A DNA stretch of 28,801 bases from JBAZKK01 sp041650795. GTDB lineage: Bacteria > Omnitrophota > Gorgyraeia > Gygaellales > Profunditerraquicolaceae. The stretch is from positions 1 to 28,801 of the forward strand of contig JBAZKK010000015.1 of assembly GCA_041650795.1 (NCBI GenBank), in the 5' to 3' direction. The notes under the pieces were generated by a model. It searched no databases and was not told the DNA's origin. It saw nothing but the letters and a program-made list of their open reading frames with translations. This document shows positions 13,884-22,349 of this stretch, piece after piece; the first letter of the stretch is position 1, and the number at the start of each line of letters is the position of its first letter. A program made the position numbers and the translations under genes.

Positions 13884-16313
13884 CTAATCCTCTTCTGCGA
13901 TTACCGGTGCAACGCAGGAAACGCGGTCCTTATCCTGGAGCTTGATAAGACGCACCCCTTGGACGGACCTACCGGTAGTACGTATATCCTTGACAGCGCA
14001 ACGCAGGAACATGCCATTCTGGGTAATCACCATTAACTCATCCTTGTCCGAAACAGTCTTAAGGCTTACCGCCTGGCCGTTCTTGTTGGTAACCTTGATG
14101 TTAATTACGCCTTTGCCTCCGCGGCTAGTCAGGCGGTATTCTTCTACCGGCGTGCGCTTGGCAAATCCCAACTCGGTAACCGTCAGGATGCTGGAATTCT
14201 TCTGGGGCACCACCATATCGATAACATCGTCTTTCTTGCCCAATGATATTGCGCGCACTCCGCGCGCTGCCCTACCCATATCGCGCACCTTGGATTCCAG
14301 AAATCTGATCGCCTTTCCTTGGCGGGTGGCAATCAGCAACTCCTGCTTGCCATCGGTAAGCTCCACCCCGATAAGCTCATCACCCTTATCCAGGGTTATG
14401 CCGATAATCCCCCCCTTGCGCGGGTTGCCGTAAGCATCAAGCCTGGTCTTTTTAACCTGGCCGCACCTGGTGACCATAACCAGGTATCTATCCTCTGCGA
14501 ATTCCTTTACCGGTATGGTTGAGCTTATCTTGCTGCCGGGAACCATCTGCAGGAGATTAACGATAGCCTTGCCCTTGGATGTCCTGCTTGCCTGGGGGAT
14601 CTCGTAAACCTTAAGCCAATGCACCTGCCCCTTGTCGGTAAAGATAAGCAGGTAATCCCTGGTTGAGGCAACAAAGAGATGTTCAATAAAATCCTCTTCT
14701 TTTAGCTCTGCTCCGGTAACCCCGCGCCCCCCGCGCTTTTGCTTACGATAAGCGCTTACCGGCAGGCGTTTAATATAGCCGCCGTGGCTTATAGTGACCA
14801 CTACATCCTCTTCCGCAATAAGGTCTTCTACCTCCAGCTCTTCAGCCTCTGCCGCAATATCGGTTTTTCGCTCATCTCCGTATTTCTTCTTGAGCCCCTC
14901 CAACTCCTCCTTGATAATACCCTCTACCTTCTTCTCGGAAGCGAGGATCGCGCGGCAGAGCTCTATCTTTTTAAGAAGCTCGGCGTATTCGGCGTCGATC
15001 CTATCGCGCTCCAGGGCAGTTAAGCGCTGCAGCTGCATCTCCAGGATCGCCTGGGCCTGAACCTCGGACAGCTCAAATTCCTTAACCAGGCGCTCCTTCG
15101 CGCTCTCGGTATTCTTGGAGGTCTTGATGGTTTTAATAATCCGGTCGATAAACTTAAGCGCGATCTTTAGGCCTTCCAGGATATGCGCCCGTTTTAAGGC
15201 CTTGTCTAATTCAAACTGGGTGCGCCGGCGTATAATAACCTTGCGGTGCTCGACATAGGCATCCAGCACCTGGCGGAGATTCAGGACCCGCGGCCGGTTC
15301 TCTACCAAGGCCAGCATAATGACGCCAAAGGTAGTTTCAAGCTGCGTGTGCTTAAAAAGCTGGTTTAAAATAATCTGTGCCTCGGCGTCGCGCTTAAGCT
15401 CCACTGCAATGCGCATGCCGTCTTTATCGGATTCGTCCCGGATATCCGATATGCCTTCGATCTTTTTGTCTTCCACTAGCCCCGCCATGGCCTCGATTAA
15501 AGAAGCCTTTTGCACCTGATAGGGGATCTCGGTAATTACGATAAGGTCCTTGCCGTTCTTCTGATGCTCTATGGTAGCACGGGCGCGTACTACAAGCTTG
15601 CCTCTGCCAGTAGCGTAGGCATCTTTTATGCCGGCCTTGCCGCAGATCAGTCCGCCGGTGGGGAAATCCGGCCCCTTGACATACCGCAGGAGATCTTTAA
15701 GCTCGGCCTCGGGGTGGTCAAGGATATAGATAATGGCGTCGGCTATCTCATTAAGGTTATGAGGCGGGATGTTGGTCGCCATGCCTACGGCAATGCCGCT
15801 TGAGCCATTGACTAAAAGGTTAGGCAGAGAAGCCGGCAATAAGAGCGGCTCCCGGAGGGAAGCGTCAAAGTTCGGCCCGAAATTTACGGTGTCTTTATCG
15901 ATATCGCCCAGGATATCATCGGCGACGGATGCAAGCCTTGCCTCGGTATAGCGCATGGCTGCTGCCGTATCGCCGTCAACGGAGCCGAAATTCCCCTGAC
16001 CGTCAACTAAGGGGTAGCGCAACGAAAAATCCTGCGCCATCCTAACCAGGGTATCATACACCGCGGTGTCGCCGTGGGGGTGGTATTTGCCCAACACCTC
16101 TCCGACGATACGGGCGCATTTCTTATAGGGCTTGCTATGCTCAAGGTTGAGTTCCTGCATGGCATAGAGGATGCGGCGGTGCACCGGCTTTAAGCCGTCG
16201 CGCACGTCCGGCAGGGCCCGGCCCACGATTACGCTCATCGCGTAATTCAAATAGGCATCCTTTACCTCCTCCTCGATATAAACCGGGACTATCTTCTCGT
16301 TACGCGTATACAT
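13884..16313 (-). CDS. gyrA: DNA gyrase subunit A
   Basis: The breakage-reunion subunit of gyrase, which introduces negative supercoils as A2B2. The 809 residues include the DNA-gate motifs GRALPDVRDGLKPVHRRILY, KYHPHGD, DGQGNFGSVDGD and the catalytic Tyr122 in AAMRYTE. The quinolone-region residue equivalent to E. coli Ser83 is Thr83; Asp87 is kept. The GyrA box appears as QKRGGRGV (about residues 545-552) before the beta-pinwheel C-terminal domain, which separates it from ParC. ATG start, 2 nt after the gyrB stop. Both subunits lie on the leading strand left of oriC. Confidence 0.97.
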   Translation of the reverse strand: MYTRNEKIVPVYIEEEVKDAYLNYAMSVIVGRALPDVRDGLKPVHRRILYAMQELNLEHSKPYKKCARIVGEVLGKYHPHGDTAVYDTLVRMAQDFSLRYPLVDGQGNFGSVDGDTAAAMRYTEARLASVADDILGDIDKDTVNFGPNFDASLREPLLLPASLPNLLVNGSSGIAVGMATNIPPHNLNEIADAIIYILDHPEAELKDLLRYVKGPDFPTGGLICGKAGIKDAYATGRGKLVVRARATIEHQKNGKDLIVITEIPYQVQKASLIEAMAGLVEDKKIEGISDIRDESDKDGMRIAVELKRDAEAQIILNQLFKHTQLETTFGVIMLALVENRPRVLNLRQVLDAYVEHRKVIIRRRTQFELDKALKRAHILEGLKIALKFIDRIIKTIKTSKNTESAKERLVKEFELSEVQAQAILEMQLQRLTALERDRIDAEYAELLKKIELCRAILASEKKVEGIIKEELEGLKKKYGDERKTDIAAEAEELEVEDLIAEEDVVVTISHGGYIKRLPVSAYRKQKRGGRGVTGAELKEEDFIEHLFVASTRDYLLIFTDKGQVHWLKVYEIPQASRTSKGKAIVNLLQMVPGSKISSTIPVKEFAEDRYLVMVTRCGQVKKTRLDAYGNPRKGGIIGITLDKGDELIGVELTDGKQELLIATRQGKAIRFLESKVRDMGRAARGVRAISLGKKDDVIDMVVPQKNSSILTVTELGFAKRTPVEEYRLTSRGGKGVINIKVTNKNGQAVSLKTVSDKDELMVITQNGMFLRCAVKDIRTTGRSVQGVRLIKLQDKDRVSCVAPVIAEED

Positions 16314-16315
16314 CG

Positions 16316-18775
16316 TTAGATATCCAAATTCTTGACCTGGTGGGCATAATCTTCGATAAACTGCCTGCGCGGCTCCACCTGGTCCCCCATCAGAACCGTA
16401 AACATCTTGTCTGCCTCAACCGCGTCCTCCAGGGTTACCTGTAAGATGGTGCGCTTATCGGGATCCATGGTAGTCTCCCACAGCTGCTGCGGATTCATCT
16501 CTCCCAAGCCCTTGTATCGCTGGATGTGCATGCCCTTGCTCGCCGTCTCCTTGACATAACCCAGGACCTCCTTTAAGGAAAAGAGGTCCTTATGCTCTTT
16601 TTCATTGGTGATACGATAGAGTGCCTTGGTTTTTTTGCTCTCCTTAGAAGCCGCCGCACTGTTGTCAATTTGGGCGACGGGGTAAATATTCTCCGCTATC
16701 AAGCCGAGCTTTTCCAGCTTTGCCAAAATTCCGTCAATCTCCGTAGCCTCAAATAATTCCAGTACGTCATGCTCTATTTCTTTACCCTGGGATTCGGTAA
16801 ATTTTGCCAGCTCTTTATCTGAATACAGGAAGTGGTCTTTTCCATCCACTTTTACCCTATAAATTGGCATTTTTTTGGTCTTTTGATGTCTAAAAAGGAT
16901 GTATTTTGCGAACTCTACTCCCTTTTTGTCTAAAATTCTGGCGAATTTTTCTAATTCCACCAATAGGAATAAAAGATCCTTAAATTGGTTGTCACTAAAT
17001 ACCTGCTTGTCTTTCAGGCACACAAACCGGTGTCCTTCACGGCCCAAGTCTAGAAGCAGCTCATTTAACTGCTGTTCGGTCTGGATATACTCTTCCCTTT
17101 GACCGCGTTTAATCTTATAAAGCGGCGGCTGGGCAATGTATACGTGACCCTCTACCACAAGCTTGGGCATCTGGCGGTATAAAAGCGTCAGCAAGAGCGT
17201 TCTAATGTGCGAACCGTCAATATCTGCATCGGCCATCAAAATCAATTTTCCATAACGCAGTTTTGCGATATCGAATTCCTCCCCTACGCTGGTACCAAGG
17301 GCGGTGATAATGGTGCGGATTTCGTCATTAGAAAGAATCTTATCCAGGCGCGCTTTTTCTACGTTTAAGATCTTGCCTTTAATGGGTAGTATGGCCTGGA
17401 ACCTGCGGTCGCGCCCCTGTTTAGCCGAACCTCCGGCAGAATCCCCCTCTACAATATATAATTCGCAAAGGCCGGGGTCCCGCTCGGAACAATCAGCCAG
17501 CTTGCCCGGCAACCCTGCGCCCTCTAACGCCCCCTTGCGCCTGGTAAGCTCCCTGGCCTTACGCGCTGCTTCGCGTGCCCTGGACGCAATGACAACCTTA
17601 TCTACAATCTTGTTGGCAACCGCGGGGTTCTCTTCAAAATAAGCTGACAGCCCCTCCAGGCTCATAGATGCCATCAGTCCTTCAACCTCGGAATTGCCCA
17701 GCTTGGTCTTGGTTTGACCCTCAAATTGAGGGTTGGGAACCTTAACGCTTACTACGGCAGTCAGCCCTTCGCGGACATCGTCCCCGCTGACGCTGATCTC
17801 TTCGCCTTTTATAAGGTTCTTGCTTTTGGCATACTGGTTAATGGCGCGGGTAAGTGCGGACTTAAAGCCCGAAAGGTGCGTGCCGCCTTCGGCCGTATTG
17901 ATATTATTGGCAAAGGAAAATATGGTCTCGGCGTAGCCGTCGTTATACTGGAGGGCGAACTCCATCGCTACTCCCTCCTGGGTCTTCTCGAAATAAATAA
18001 CCTTATTGTGAAGGGGCACCTTGTTTTTGTTAAGGTAATCCACAAACGAAACAATGCCTCCCGCAAACTCAAAGATCGCCTCTTTGTCATTGCGCTCGTC
18101 GCTTAATTTAATCTTGAGGCCTTTATTTAAAAATGCGAGTTCCCTTAAGCGCTGCGAGAGTATATCGTAAGAGAATTCCGTCTTGCTAAAGATGCTACGA
18201 TCGGGCTTAAAGGTAACCTTGGTCCCGGTGGAATTGCTCTTTCCTATTACCGTAAGCTTGGAGACGGTCTTGCCGCGTTCGTAACGCTGGTGATAAATTT
18301 TACCGTCGCGTTTTACCTCAACCTCCAGCCAGTCTGAAAGGGCGTTAACTACGCTGACGCCCACTCCGTGCAACCCCCCCGAAACTTTATATACGCGGTG
18401 ATCAAACTTTCCTCCGGCATGCAGAGTTGTCAAGGCAACCTCCACCGCCGGTTTCTTCTGGGTCTTATGCATATCCACCGGTATGCCGCGGCCGTTATCG
18501 GTAACACTAACACTGTTATCAGGATGGATGTCCACCACAATGCTGTTGCAGTATCCGGCCAGAGACTCATCAATACTGTTATCTACCACTTCGTAAACGA
18601 GATGGTGCAGGCCGCGTATCGAAGTATCACCGATATACATCGCAGGCCTCCGCCGTACTGCCTCGGTGCCTTCCAACACCTGGATGGTGGTAGCGTCGTA
18701 GGCGCGTTCCGTCTTTTTAGGCGGCCGCTCCTCCTCGCGTCTCTCGGGCCTAACCTGCCCCTTCTTCTTTTTCAC
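16316..18775 (-). CDS. gyrB: DNA gyrase subunit B
   Basis: The ATPase subunit of gyrase. The 819 residues run: a basic 25-residue N-terminal extension rich in Lys, Arg and Glu, then the GHKL ATPase (EVVDNSIDES, VTDNGRGIPVD, GGLHGVGVSVVNALS), the transducer domain, and TOPRIM (EGDSAGGSAKQGRDR, LMADADIDGSHI) ending in QRYKGLGEMNPQQLW. Between YIAQPPLYKI and this last motif lies an extra ~170-residue stretch, comparable to the insert of the long GyrB type found in E. coli. The start is GTG, overlapping the upstream DUF721 gene by 4 nt (GTGA), with AGGGGG upstream. Confidence 0.97.
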   Translation of the reverse strand: MKKKKGQVRPERREEERPPKKTERAYDATTIQVLEGTEAVRRRPAMYIGDTSIRGLHHLVYEVVDNSIDESLAGYCNSIVVDIHPDNSVSVTDNGRGIPVDMHKTQKKPAVEVALTTLHAGGKFDHRVYKVSGGLHGVGVSVVNALSDWLEVEVKRDGKIYHQRYERGKTVSKLTVIGKSNSTGTKVTFKPDRSIFSKTEFSYDILSQRLRELAFLNKGLKIKLSDERNDKEAIFEFAGGIVSFVDYLNKNKVPLHNKVIYFEKTQEGVAMEFALQYNDGYAETIFSFANNINTAEGGTHLSGFKSALTRAINQYAKSKNLIKGEEISVSGDDVREGLTAVVSVKVPNPQFEGQTKTKLGNSEVEGLMASMSLEGLSAYFEENPAVANKIVDKVVIASRAREAARKARELTRRKGALEGAGLPGKLADCSERDPGLCELYIVEGDSAGGSAKQGRDRRFQAILPIKGKILNVEKARLDKILSNDEIRTIITALGTSVGEEFDIAKLRYGKLILMADADIDGSHIRTLLLTLLYRQMPKLVVEGHVYIAQPPLYKIKRGQREEYIQTEQQLNELLLDLGREGHRFVCLKDKQVFSDNQFKDLLFLLVELEKFARILDKKGVEFAKYILFRHQKTKKMPIYRVKVDGKDHFLYSDKELAKFTESQGKEIEHDVLELFEATEIDGILAKLEKLGLIAENIYPVAQIDNSAAASKESKKTKALYRITNEKEHKDLFSLKEVLGYVKETASKGMHIQRYKGLGEMNPQQLWETTMDPDKRTILQVTLEDAVEADKMFTVLMGDQVEPRRQFIEDYAHQVKNLDI

Positions 18776-19059
18776 TCCAAACCCCCTAAGCGAAAACGGA
18801 TATCCCGTACCGCGCTTGTTTTTTTCCGCAATCTTTCCAATATTGTCTGTTTACGCACGCTCAAAAGATAAAGCCGGGATGAAGAATCTACCTCAACCCC
18901 TAAGACACCTTTTTTAAAATACCCGAGTCTTGCGTGCCTAAGGTCCTGCCGGGACAGGGCCTCCTTAAGCAGCTGTTCAGGGTCGTCTTTTTTGTGACGC
19001 CCCTTTCTACTTTTTAATTCCCTCATAAAATCTTCAACGGTTTGTTTAATGACCTGCAT
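18772..19059 (-). CDS. dciA: DUF721 protein, probable DciA-type helicase loader
   Basis: A 95-residue DUF721 domain: an N-terminal helix and charged linker (residues 1-35), then the conserved core with GVLGVEVDSSSRLYLLSVRKQTILERL and a C-terminal VRDIRFRLGG. DciA proteins assist loading of the replicative helicase DnaB in bacteria that lack DnaC or DnaI. The position between dnaN and gyrB next to the origin supports that role and recalls the DUF721 gene of actinobacterial origins. The usual N-terminal or linker extensions are short here. Translation is coupled on both sides (3 nt after dnaN, 4-nt overlap with gyrB). Domain call is firm; helicase-loading function is inferred. Confidence 0.78.
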   Translation of the reverse strand: MQVIKQTVEDFMRELKSRKGRHKKDDPEQLLKEALSRQDLRHARLGYFKKGVLGVEVDSSSRLYLLSVRKQTILERLRKKTSAVRDIRFRLGGLE

Positions 19060-19062
19060 ATT

Positions 19063-20154
19063 TTAACCTAAACGCATCGGCAACACAATATAAATATAAC
19101 CACTGCTGCGTATCACGCCGGGTTTCTCGCTATCGGTCAATTCCAACTCTATTTCCTCTTCGTTTAAATTCTTCAAGACGTCGATTAAATAAGCGGGGTT
19201 AAATCCGATAATTAACTCCCTACCCTGGTAACCCACGCCCAACTCTTCCCGGGATTCTCCAATATCGGGTGTAGACTTAGAAACCACCAGCTTATTTTTA
19301 AAAATCTCCAGCTTTACCGCTTGGTAATCGGGGGTAGATAAAAGCGCGGCTCTTCTTATGGACAGCAAAAATTCTTCGCGGTTAACCTTCATTTTATTTT
19401 CTGACTGCGGGGGGATTACCTGGCGGTAATCCGGGAATTCCCCCTCAATCAAACGCGAGATTATGGCTGTCTGACCTAAATCAAACATTACCTGGCTCCC
19501 CCCCAACACCATTGAAACATCCCCATCCTCCTTAAGGTTGCGGTTTAATTCCTGGATGGTTTTAAGAGGAACGGTTATCTGGATATCTTTATCTATATCC
19601 TGTTTCGGTTTTTTATTAACCACCGCCAGGCGCTTCCCGTCGGTAGCAACCAAGGTGATAATGTTTTTTTGAATTTTGAATAATATCCCGCTCAAGATAT
19701 ACCGGCTTTCATCAGATGATACTGCAAAAGATGTTAACCCCAACATGTGTTTTAAGGTGGCCTGCTCTATTTTAATGGTTTCCTTATCTTTAAAATCCGG
19801 TAATTTAGGGAATTCTTCCGGAGTTAACCCCATAATCTTAAAATGACACTGCCCTGTTTCGATATTAACCTGATTGTTCTTTTTAGTGGTAACAGACACG
19901 TCGTTACCGGGCAATTCACGTATAATATCATTAAACCTTTTAGCAGGTATGGTTATAGCTCCGGTTTCTTGGATATTCACAATCGCTACACAAGTTATCC
20001 CCACATCTAAATCCGTAGCGGTTAATCTAATGCCATCCTGTTGGGTTTCAATTAAAATGTTAGATAATATAGGTAAAGCCGCCTTTGGGCTTATAACATT
20101 TTGCACGTTTTGAATTGCCGTTAATAACGTTTCCTTTTCTGTTTTAAACTTCAT
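19063..20154 (-). CDS. dnaN: DNA polymerase III beta subunit (sliding clamp)
   Basis: Forms the ring-shaped dimer that tethers DNA polymerase III and repair enzymes to DNA. The 363 residues show the three-fold clamp architecture; ISPKAALPILSNILIET, TDLDVGI, ATDGKRLAVV and the C-terminal YIVLPMRLG (clamp signature and partner-binding pocket) are recognisable. The ATG at 20152-20154 has AAAGGAG 6 nt upstream; a TTG two codons earlier is possible but less likely. It follows dnaA by a 140-nt AT-rich gap. A probable partner in the same window is the EndoQ-like protein, which ends in QLRLF. Confidence 0.97.
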   Translation of the reverse strand: MKFKTEKETLLTAIQNVQNVISPKAALPILSNILIETQQDGIRLTATDLDVGITCVAIVNIQETGAITIPAKRFNDIIRELPGNDVSVTTKKNNQVNIETGQCHFKIMGLTPEEFPKLPDFKDKETIKIEQATLKHMLGLTSFAVSSDESRYILSGILFKIQKNIITLVATDGKRLAVVNKKPKQDIDKDIQITVPLKTIQELNRNLKEDGDVSMVLGGSQVMFDLGQTAIISRLIEGEFPDYRQVIPPQSENKMKVNREEFLLSIRRAALLSTPDYQAVKLEIFKNKLVVSKSTPDIGESREELGVGYQGRELIIGFNPAYLIDVLKNLNEEEIELELTDSEKPGVIRSSGYIYIVLPMRLG

Positions 20155-20294
20155 CCCCAACTCCTTTTATTATTAATATATTAAATATCTATATCGTATT
20201 AGTAATAATAATGTTTTGTTTGTGTTAAAAAGATTGTAACTGTAGTAGTGTAAGCACCCTTGATATCGTAAGATCCTTTTAAAAACAACTGAAT
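20155..20294. other. AT-rich dnaA-dnaN intergenic region
   Basis: 140 bp, strongly AT-rich, with TAG/TAA triplets in a row (TATTAGTAATAATAATG at about 20197-20213) and AATATATTAA runs. Neither a good DnaA box nor a convincing sigma70 promoter is present. A weak hairpin with five T (AACAA/TTGTT) just after the dnaA stop is the only terminator-like element. dnaN either is read through from dnaA or has a promoter I cannot identify. Confidence 0.5.
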
Positions 20295-21626
20295 TTATTG
20301 TTGAATGACTTGGATAACCCTTTCTACCCTATTAGCCATGCCTTGGTTGTTTTTTAATTCCCCCTTAATTTTATTATAAGAATGTAAAACCGTAGTATGG
20401 TCTTTGCCCCCAAATAAATCCCCTATTTCAGGCAACGACAAATCCGTTAACTCTCTGCTTAGATACATAGCTATCTGCCGGGGCAAAACGATATTTTTGT
20501 GCCGCCGGTTAGCCTTGAAGTCGTGCAGGGAAACCCCAAATTCTTCAGCAACACAGCGTTGGATAAAGTCCACGGTAATTAATTTTTTAGGTTCTTTTAA
20601 GAGATCCCTCAAAACCTCTTTGGTCAAATCCAGCGTAATGGGCTTTTCTTCCAATAAAGAGTACGCGATGGTCCGGATAAGGGCTCCTTCCAGCTCCCGA
20701 ATGTTAGTTTTAATAAGCTGCGCTATAAAAAAGATGACCTCATCGGGGATTGTTACCGGCTCGCGCTCGATTTTTTTCTTGAGTATCGCCACCCTCGTCT
20801 CAAAATCCGGAGGCTGGATATCTGTGGTCAGGCCCCAGCTAAAACGGGATATCAACCTGTCTTGAAGGTTGGAGATTTCTTTGGGGGGTCGGTCAGAGGA
20901 AACGATAATCTGTTTGTGCGCGTCATAGAGGGCGTTGAAGGTGTGGAAGAATTCTTCTTGGGTAGACTCCTTGCCGGCAATAAAATGAATATCGTCGATA
21001 ACCAAGATATCAACGTTGCGGTATTTCTGTCTGAAGGCATTAGTGGAATGGTGCTGGATGGCGTCGATGAGTTCGTTGGTAAAGCGCTCAGACGTCGTGT
21101 AGAATATCTTGAGCTTTGCGGGGTTGTTGTCTTTCGCAAAGTGGCAGATGGCCTGCATAAGATGGGTTTTGCCCAGCCCGACCCCGCCGTAGATAAAAAG
21201 TGGATTATAATTTTTGGCCGGGGACTGCGCTACTGCCAGACAATAGGCGTGGGCATGGCGGTTGGAGGGGCCCACCACGAAATTTTCAAAGGTGTAGCGG
21301 GGATTAAGATTGAGGGGGCTGCGGGGATCCTTTAGAGCAGAAGCGCCGGGTTCTTTAAGATACGCCTTTTCGTTTTGGGTTGCCTCCGGCGGCCTTACTA
21401 CAACCTCGAGCGAAACCTCGTTTTTTGCAGCGCCCTTGAGCGCTTCAGAGATAACCGCAGCGTAATGCCCCTGGAGCCACTCCTTAAAAAACTGATCCGG
21501 CGCCTCGAGGATTATGGTATGTTTATCTTTGGCCCTAACTTTTAAAGGGGATATCCAGCTTTCAAAGGAAGCCTTGCCAAGCTTATCCTTTAAGCGTTCG
21601 CAAGCCTTATCCCAGAGCTCAAGCAT
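20295..21626 (-). CDS. dnaA: Chromosomal replication initiator protein
   Basis: The AAA+ initiator that binds DnaA boxes and melts oriC. The 443 residues comprise: domain I (1-85, LWDKACERLKDKLG...FESWISPL), a short domain II, the AAA+ domain with PLFIYGGVGLGKTHL (Walker A, about residue 140), VLVIDDIHFIAGKESTQEEFF (Walker B) and SSDRPPKEI (sensor I), and domain IV with the DNA-binding signature KDHTTVLHSYNKI (about residues 408-420). A linker this short makes it a compact DnaA. Ribosome-binding site GGAAGG, 6 nt before the ATG. DnaA boxes overlap its promoters, so autoregulation is likely. Confidence 0.98.
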   Translation of the reverse strand: MLELWDKACERLKDKLGKASFESWISPLKVRAKDKHTIILEAPDQFFKEWLQGHYAAVISEALKGAAKNEVSLEVVVRPPEATQNEKAYLKEPGASALKDPRSPLNLNPRYTFENFVVGPSNRHAHAYCLAVAQSPAKNYNPLFIYGGVGLGKTHLMQAICHFAKDNNPAKLKIFYTTSERFTNELIDAIQHHSTNAFRQKYRNVDILVIDDIHFIAGKESTQEEFFHTFNALYDAHKQIIVSSDRPPKEISNLQDRLISRFSWGLTTDIQPPDFETRVAILKKKIEREPVTIPDEVIFFIAQLIKTNIRELEGALIRTIAYSLLEEKPITLDLTKEVLRDLLKEPKKLITVDFIQRCVAEEFGVSLHDFKANRRHKNIVLPRQIAMYLSRELTDLSLPEIGDLFGGKDHTTVLHSYNKIKGELKNNQGMANRVERVIQVIQQ

Positions 21627-21714
21627 CTTGCCTTCCTGTTAATTATTAAAGGGGTTGTGCGGGATTTACACAATATCCACAGTTTATCCACAAATTGCAT
21701 AAACCTGTGGAAAT

Positions 21715-21742
21715 ATTATAGCAGGGATTAAACCCTTTGCAA
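21715..21742 (-). promoter_or_regulatory. dnaA proximal promoter
   Basis: TTGCAA (-35), 16 bp, TATAAT (-10) on the minus strand, with the -10 bordering the inverted DnaA box and the transcript starting inside the box cluster. DnaA bound to the boxes would block it, a common form of autorepression. Confidence 0.65.
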
Positions 21743-21764
21743 TAAAAAAAGCGAAGCGGAGATT

Positions 21765-21792
21765 ATTATACAATATTATTGCGCGCCGTCAA
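21765..21792 (-). promoter_or_regulatory. dnaA distal promoter
   Basis: TTGACG (-35), 16 bp, TATAAT (-10) on the minus strand, 50 bp upstream of the proximal promoter. A good sigma70 match; it would also transcribe through the AT-rich part of oriC. Confidence 0.7.
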
Positions 21793-21878
21793 TAAAAAAC
21801 AATAATAAGTCTAAGCGCCCGGCAGGAAATTTTTACGAGACGCCTTTTCCTGACGGGGTCTGCGTTTTACATTTTGCA

Positions 21879-21906
21879 TTGACTTGGCCTTCCTTTATGT
21901 TATAAT
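21879..21906 (+). promoter_or_regulatory. rpmH operon promoter
   Basis: TTGACT (-35), 16 bp, TATAAT (-10) on the plus strand, about 80 nt before rpmH. The leader contains a possible small hairpin (GGCC...GGG/CCC...GGCC at 21927-21952) and a GAAGGAGAGG stretch that is too far from the ATG to be its ribosome-binding site. Confidence 0.75.
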
Positions 21907-21987
21907 TAAACCCTATTATTAAATACGGCCCCTGGGAGACAACCCGTTGGCCGGCGAAGGAGAGGCGCGCTTTAAAGAAAGAAGAAA

Positions 21988-22125
21988 ATGAAAAAACATC
22001 TAAAAACCCCTACCAAGCTCGTCGGTAAACGCCGTCACGGATTCTTGAAGAGAATGTCCAGCAGGGGTGGCAGAAAACTGCTCGCCCGGCGGCGCGGCAA
22101 GGGTAGAAAAAAACTGATTGTTTAA
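21988..22125 (+). CDS. rpmH: 50S ribosomal protein L34
   Basis: A 45-residue, highly basic protein with the L34 core KRRHGFLKRM, GGRKLLARRRGKGRKKL. The family's usual length is 44-47. The N-terminus MKKHLKTPTKLVG is less typical, since most L34 proteins begin MKRT(F/Y)QP. The ATG is preceded only by a purine-rich AAAGAAAGAAG. Its stop overlaps the yidD start by one base (TAATG), leaving no room for rnpA, which normally follows. Confidence 0.95.
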   Translation: MKKHLKTPTKLVGKRRHGFLKRMSSRGGRKLLARRRGKGRKKLIV

Positions 22126-22340
22126 TGCTGAAGAAGATATCCCTTGCCCTTATTGGTTTTTACCAGGGGTATGTGAGGATATGGCTGCCGAGCTGCTGCC
22201 GTTTTAACCCGAGCTGTTCCGAATATACCTGCCAGGCCATTAGAAAGTATGGCGCCCTGCGCGGTTTATTAAAAGGGATGGTCAGGATATTGCATTGCCA
22301 CCCCTACTCCGGAAAATCGTGGTATGACCCCTTAATATAA
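22125..22340 (+). CDS. yidD: Membrane protein insertion efficiency factor
   Basis: A 71-residue YidD: GFYQGYVRIWLPSCCRFNPSCSEYTCQAIRKYGALRG-type sequence with the conserved cysteines (CCRFNPSCSEYT) and HCHPYSGKSWYDPL at the end. YidD is thought to help membrane protein insertion alongside YidC, attached to the inner membrane by an amphipathic N-terminal helix. It lies between rpmH and yidC as in most bacteria, 9 nt before yidC. Confidence 0.95.
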   Translation: MLKKISLALIGFYQGYVRIWLPSCCRFNPSCSEYTCQAIRKYGALRGLLKGMVRILHCHPYSGKSWYDPLI

Positions 22341-22349
22341 GGACCCCCT

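Larger units (their letters stand above)
21660..21800. other. Probable replication origin (oriC)
   Basis: Between the divergent dnaA and rpmH genes. Two tandem DnaA boxes on the plus strand, ATATCCACA (21673-21681) and perfect TTATCCACA (21684-21692), start 11 bp apart (one helical turn), followed by an inverted degenerate box TGTGGAAAT (21706-21714). AT-rich tracts follow (21711-21720 and 21762-21780, then 21790-21808), suitable for unwinding. Flanking replication genes read away from this point on both sides, as expected for a bidirectional origin. Exact limits and the unwinding site are not determined. Confidence 0.85.

Noticed and set aside
14114..14140. Frameshift or insertion in gyrA C-terminal region
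   Set aside because: The frame is continuous and the beta-pinwheel motifs are complete.
20197..20213. TAG-TAA-TAA-TAA triplets in the dnaA-dnaN gap as DnaA-trios
   Set aside because: No adjacent DnaA box is present here; the good boxes are upstream of dnaA.
20280..20300. Weak hairpin with five T after dnaA as terminator
   Set aside because: Only about 5 AT-rich base pairs, too weak to call.
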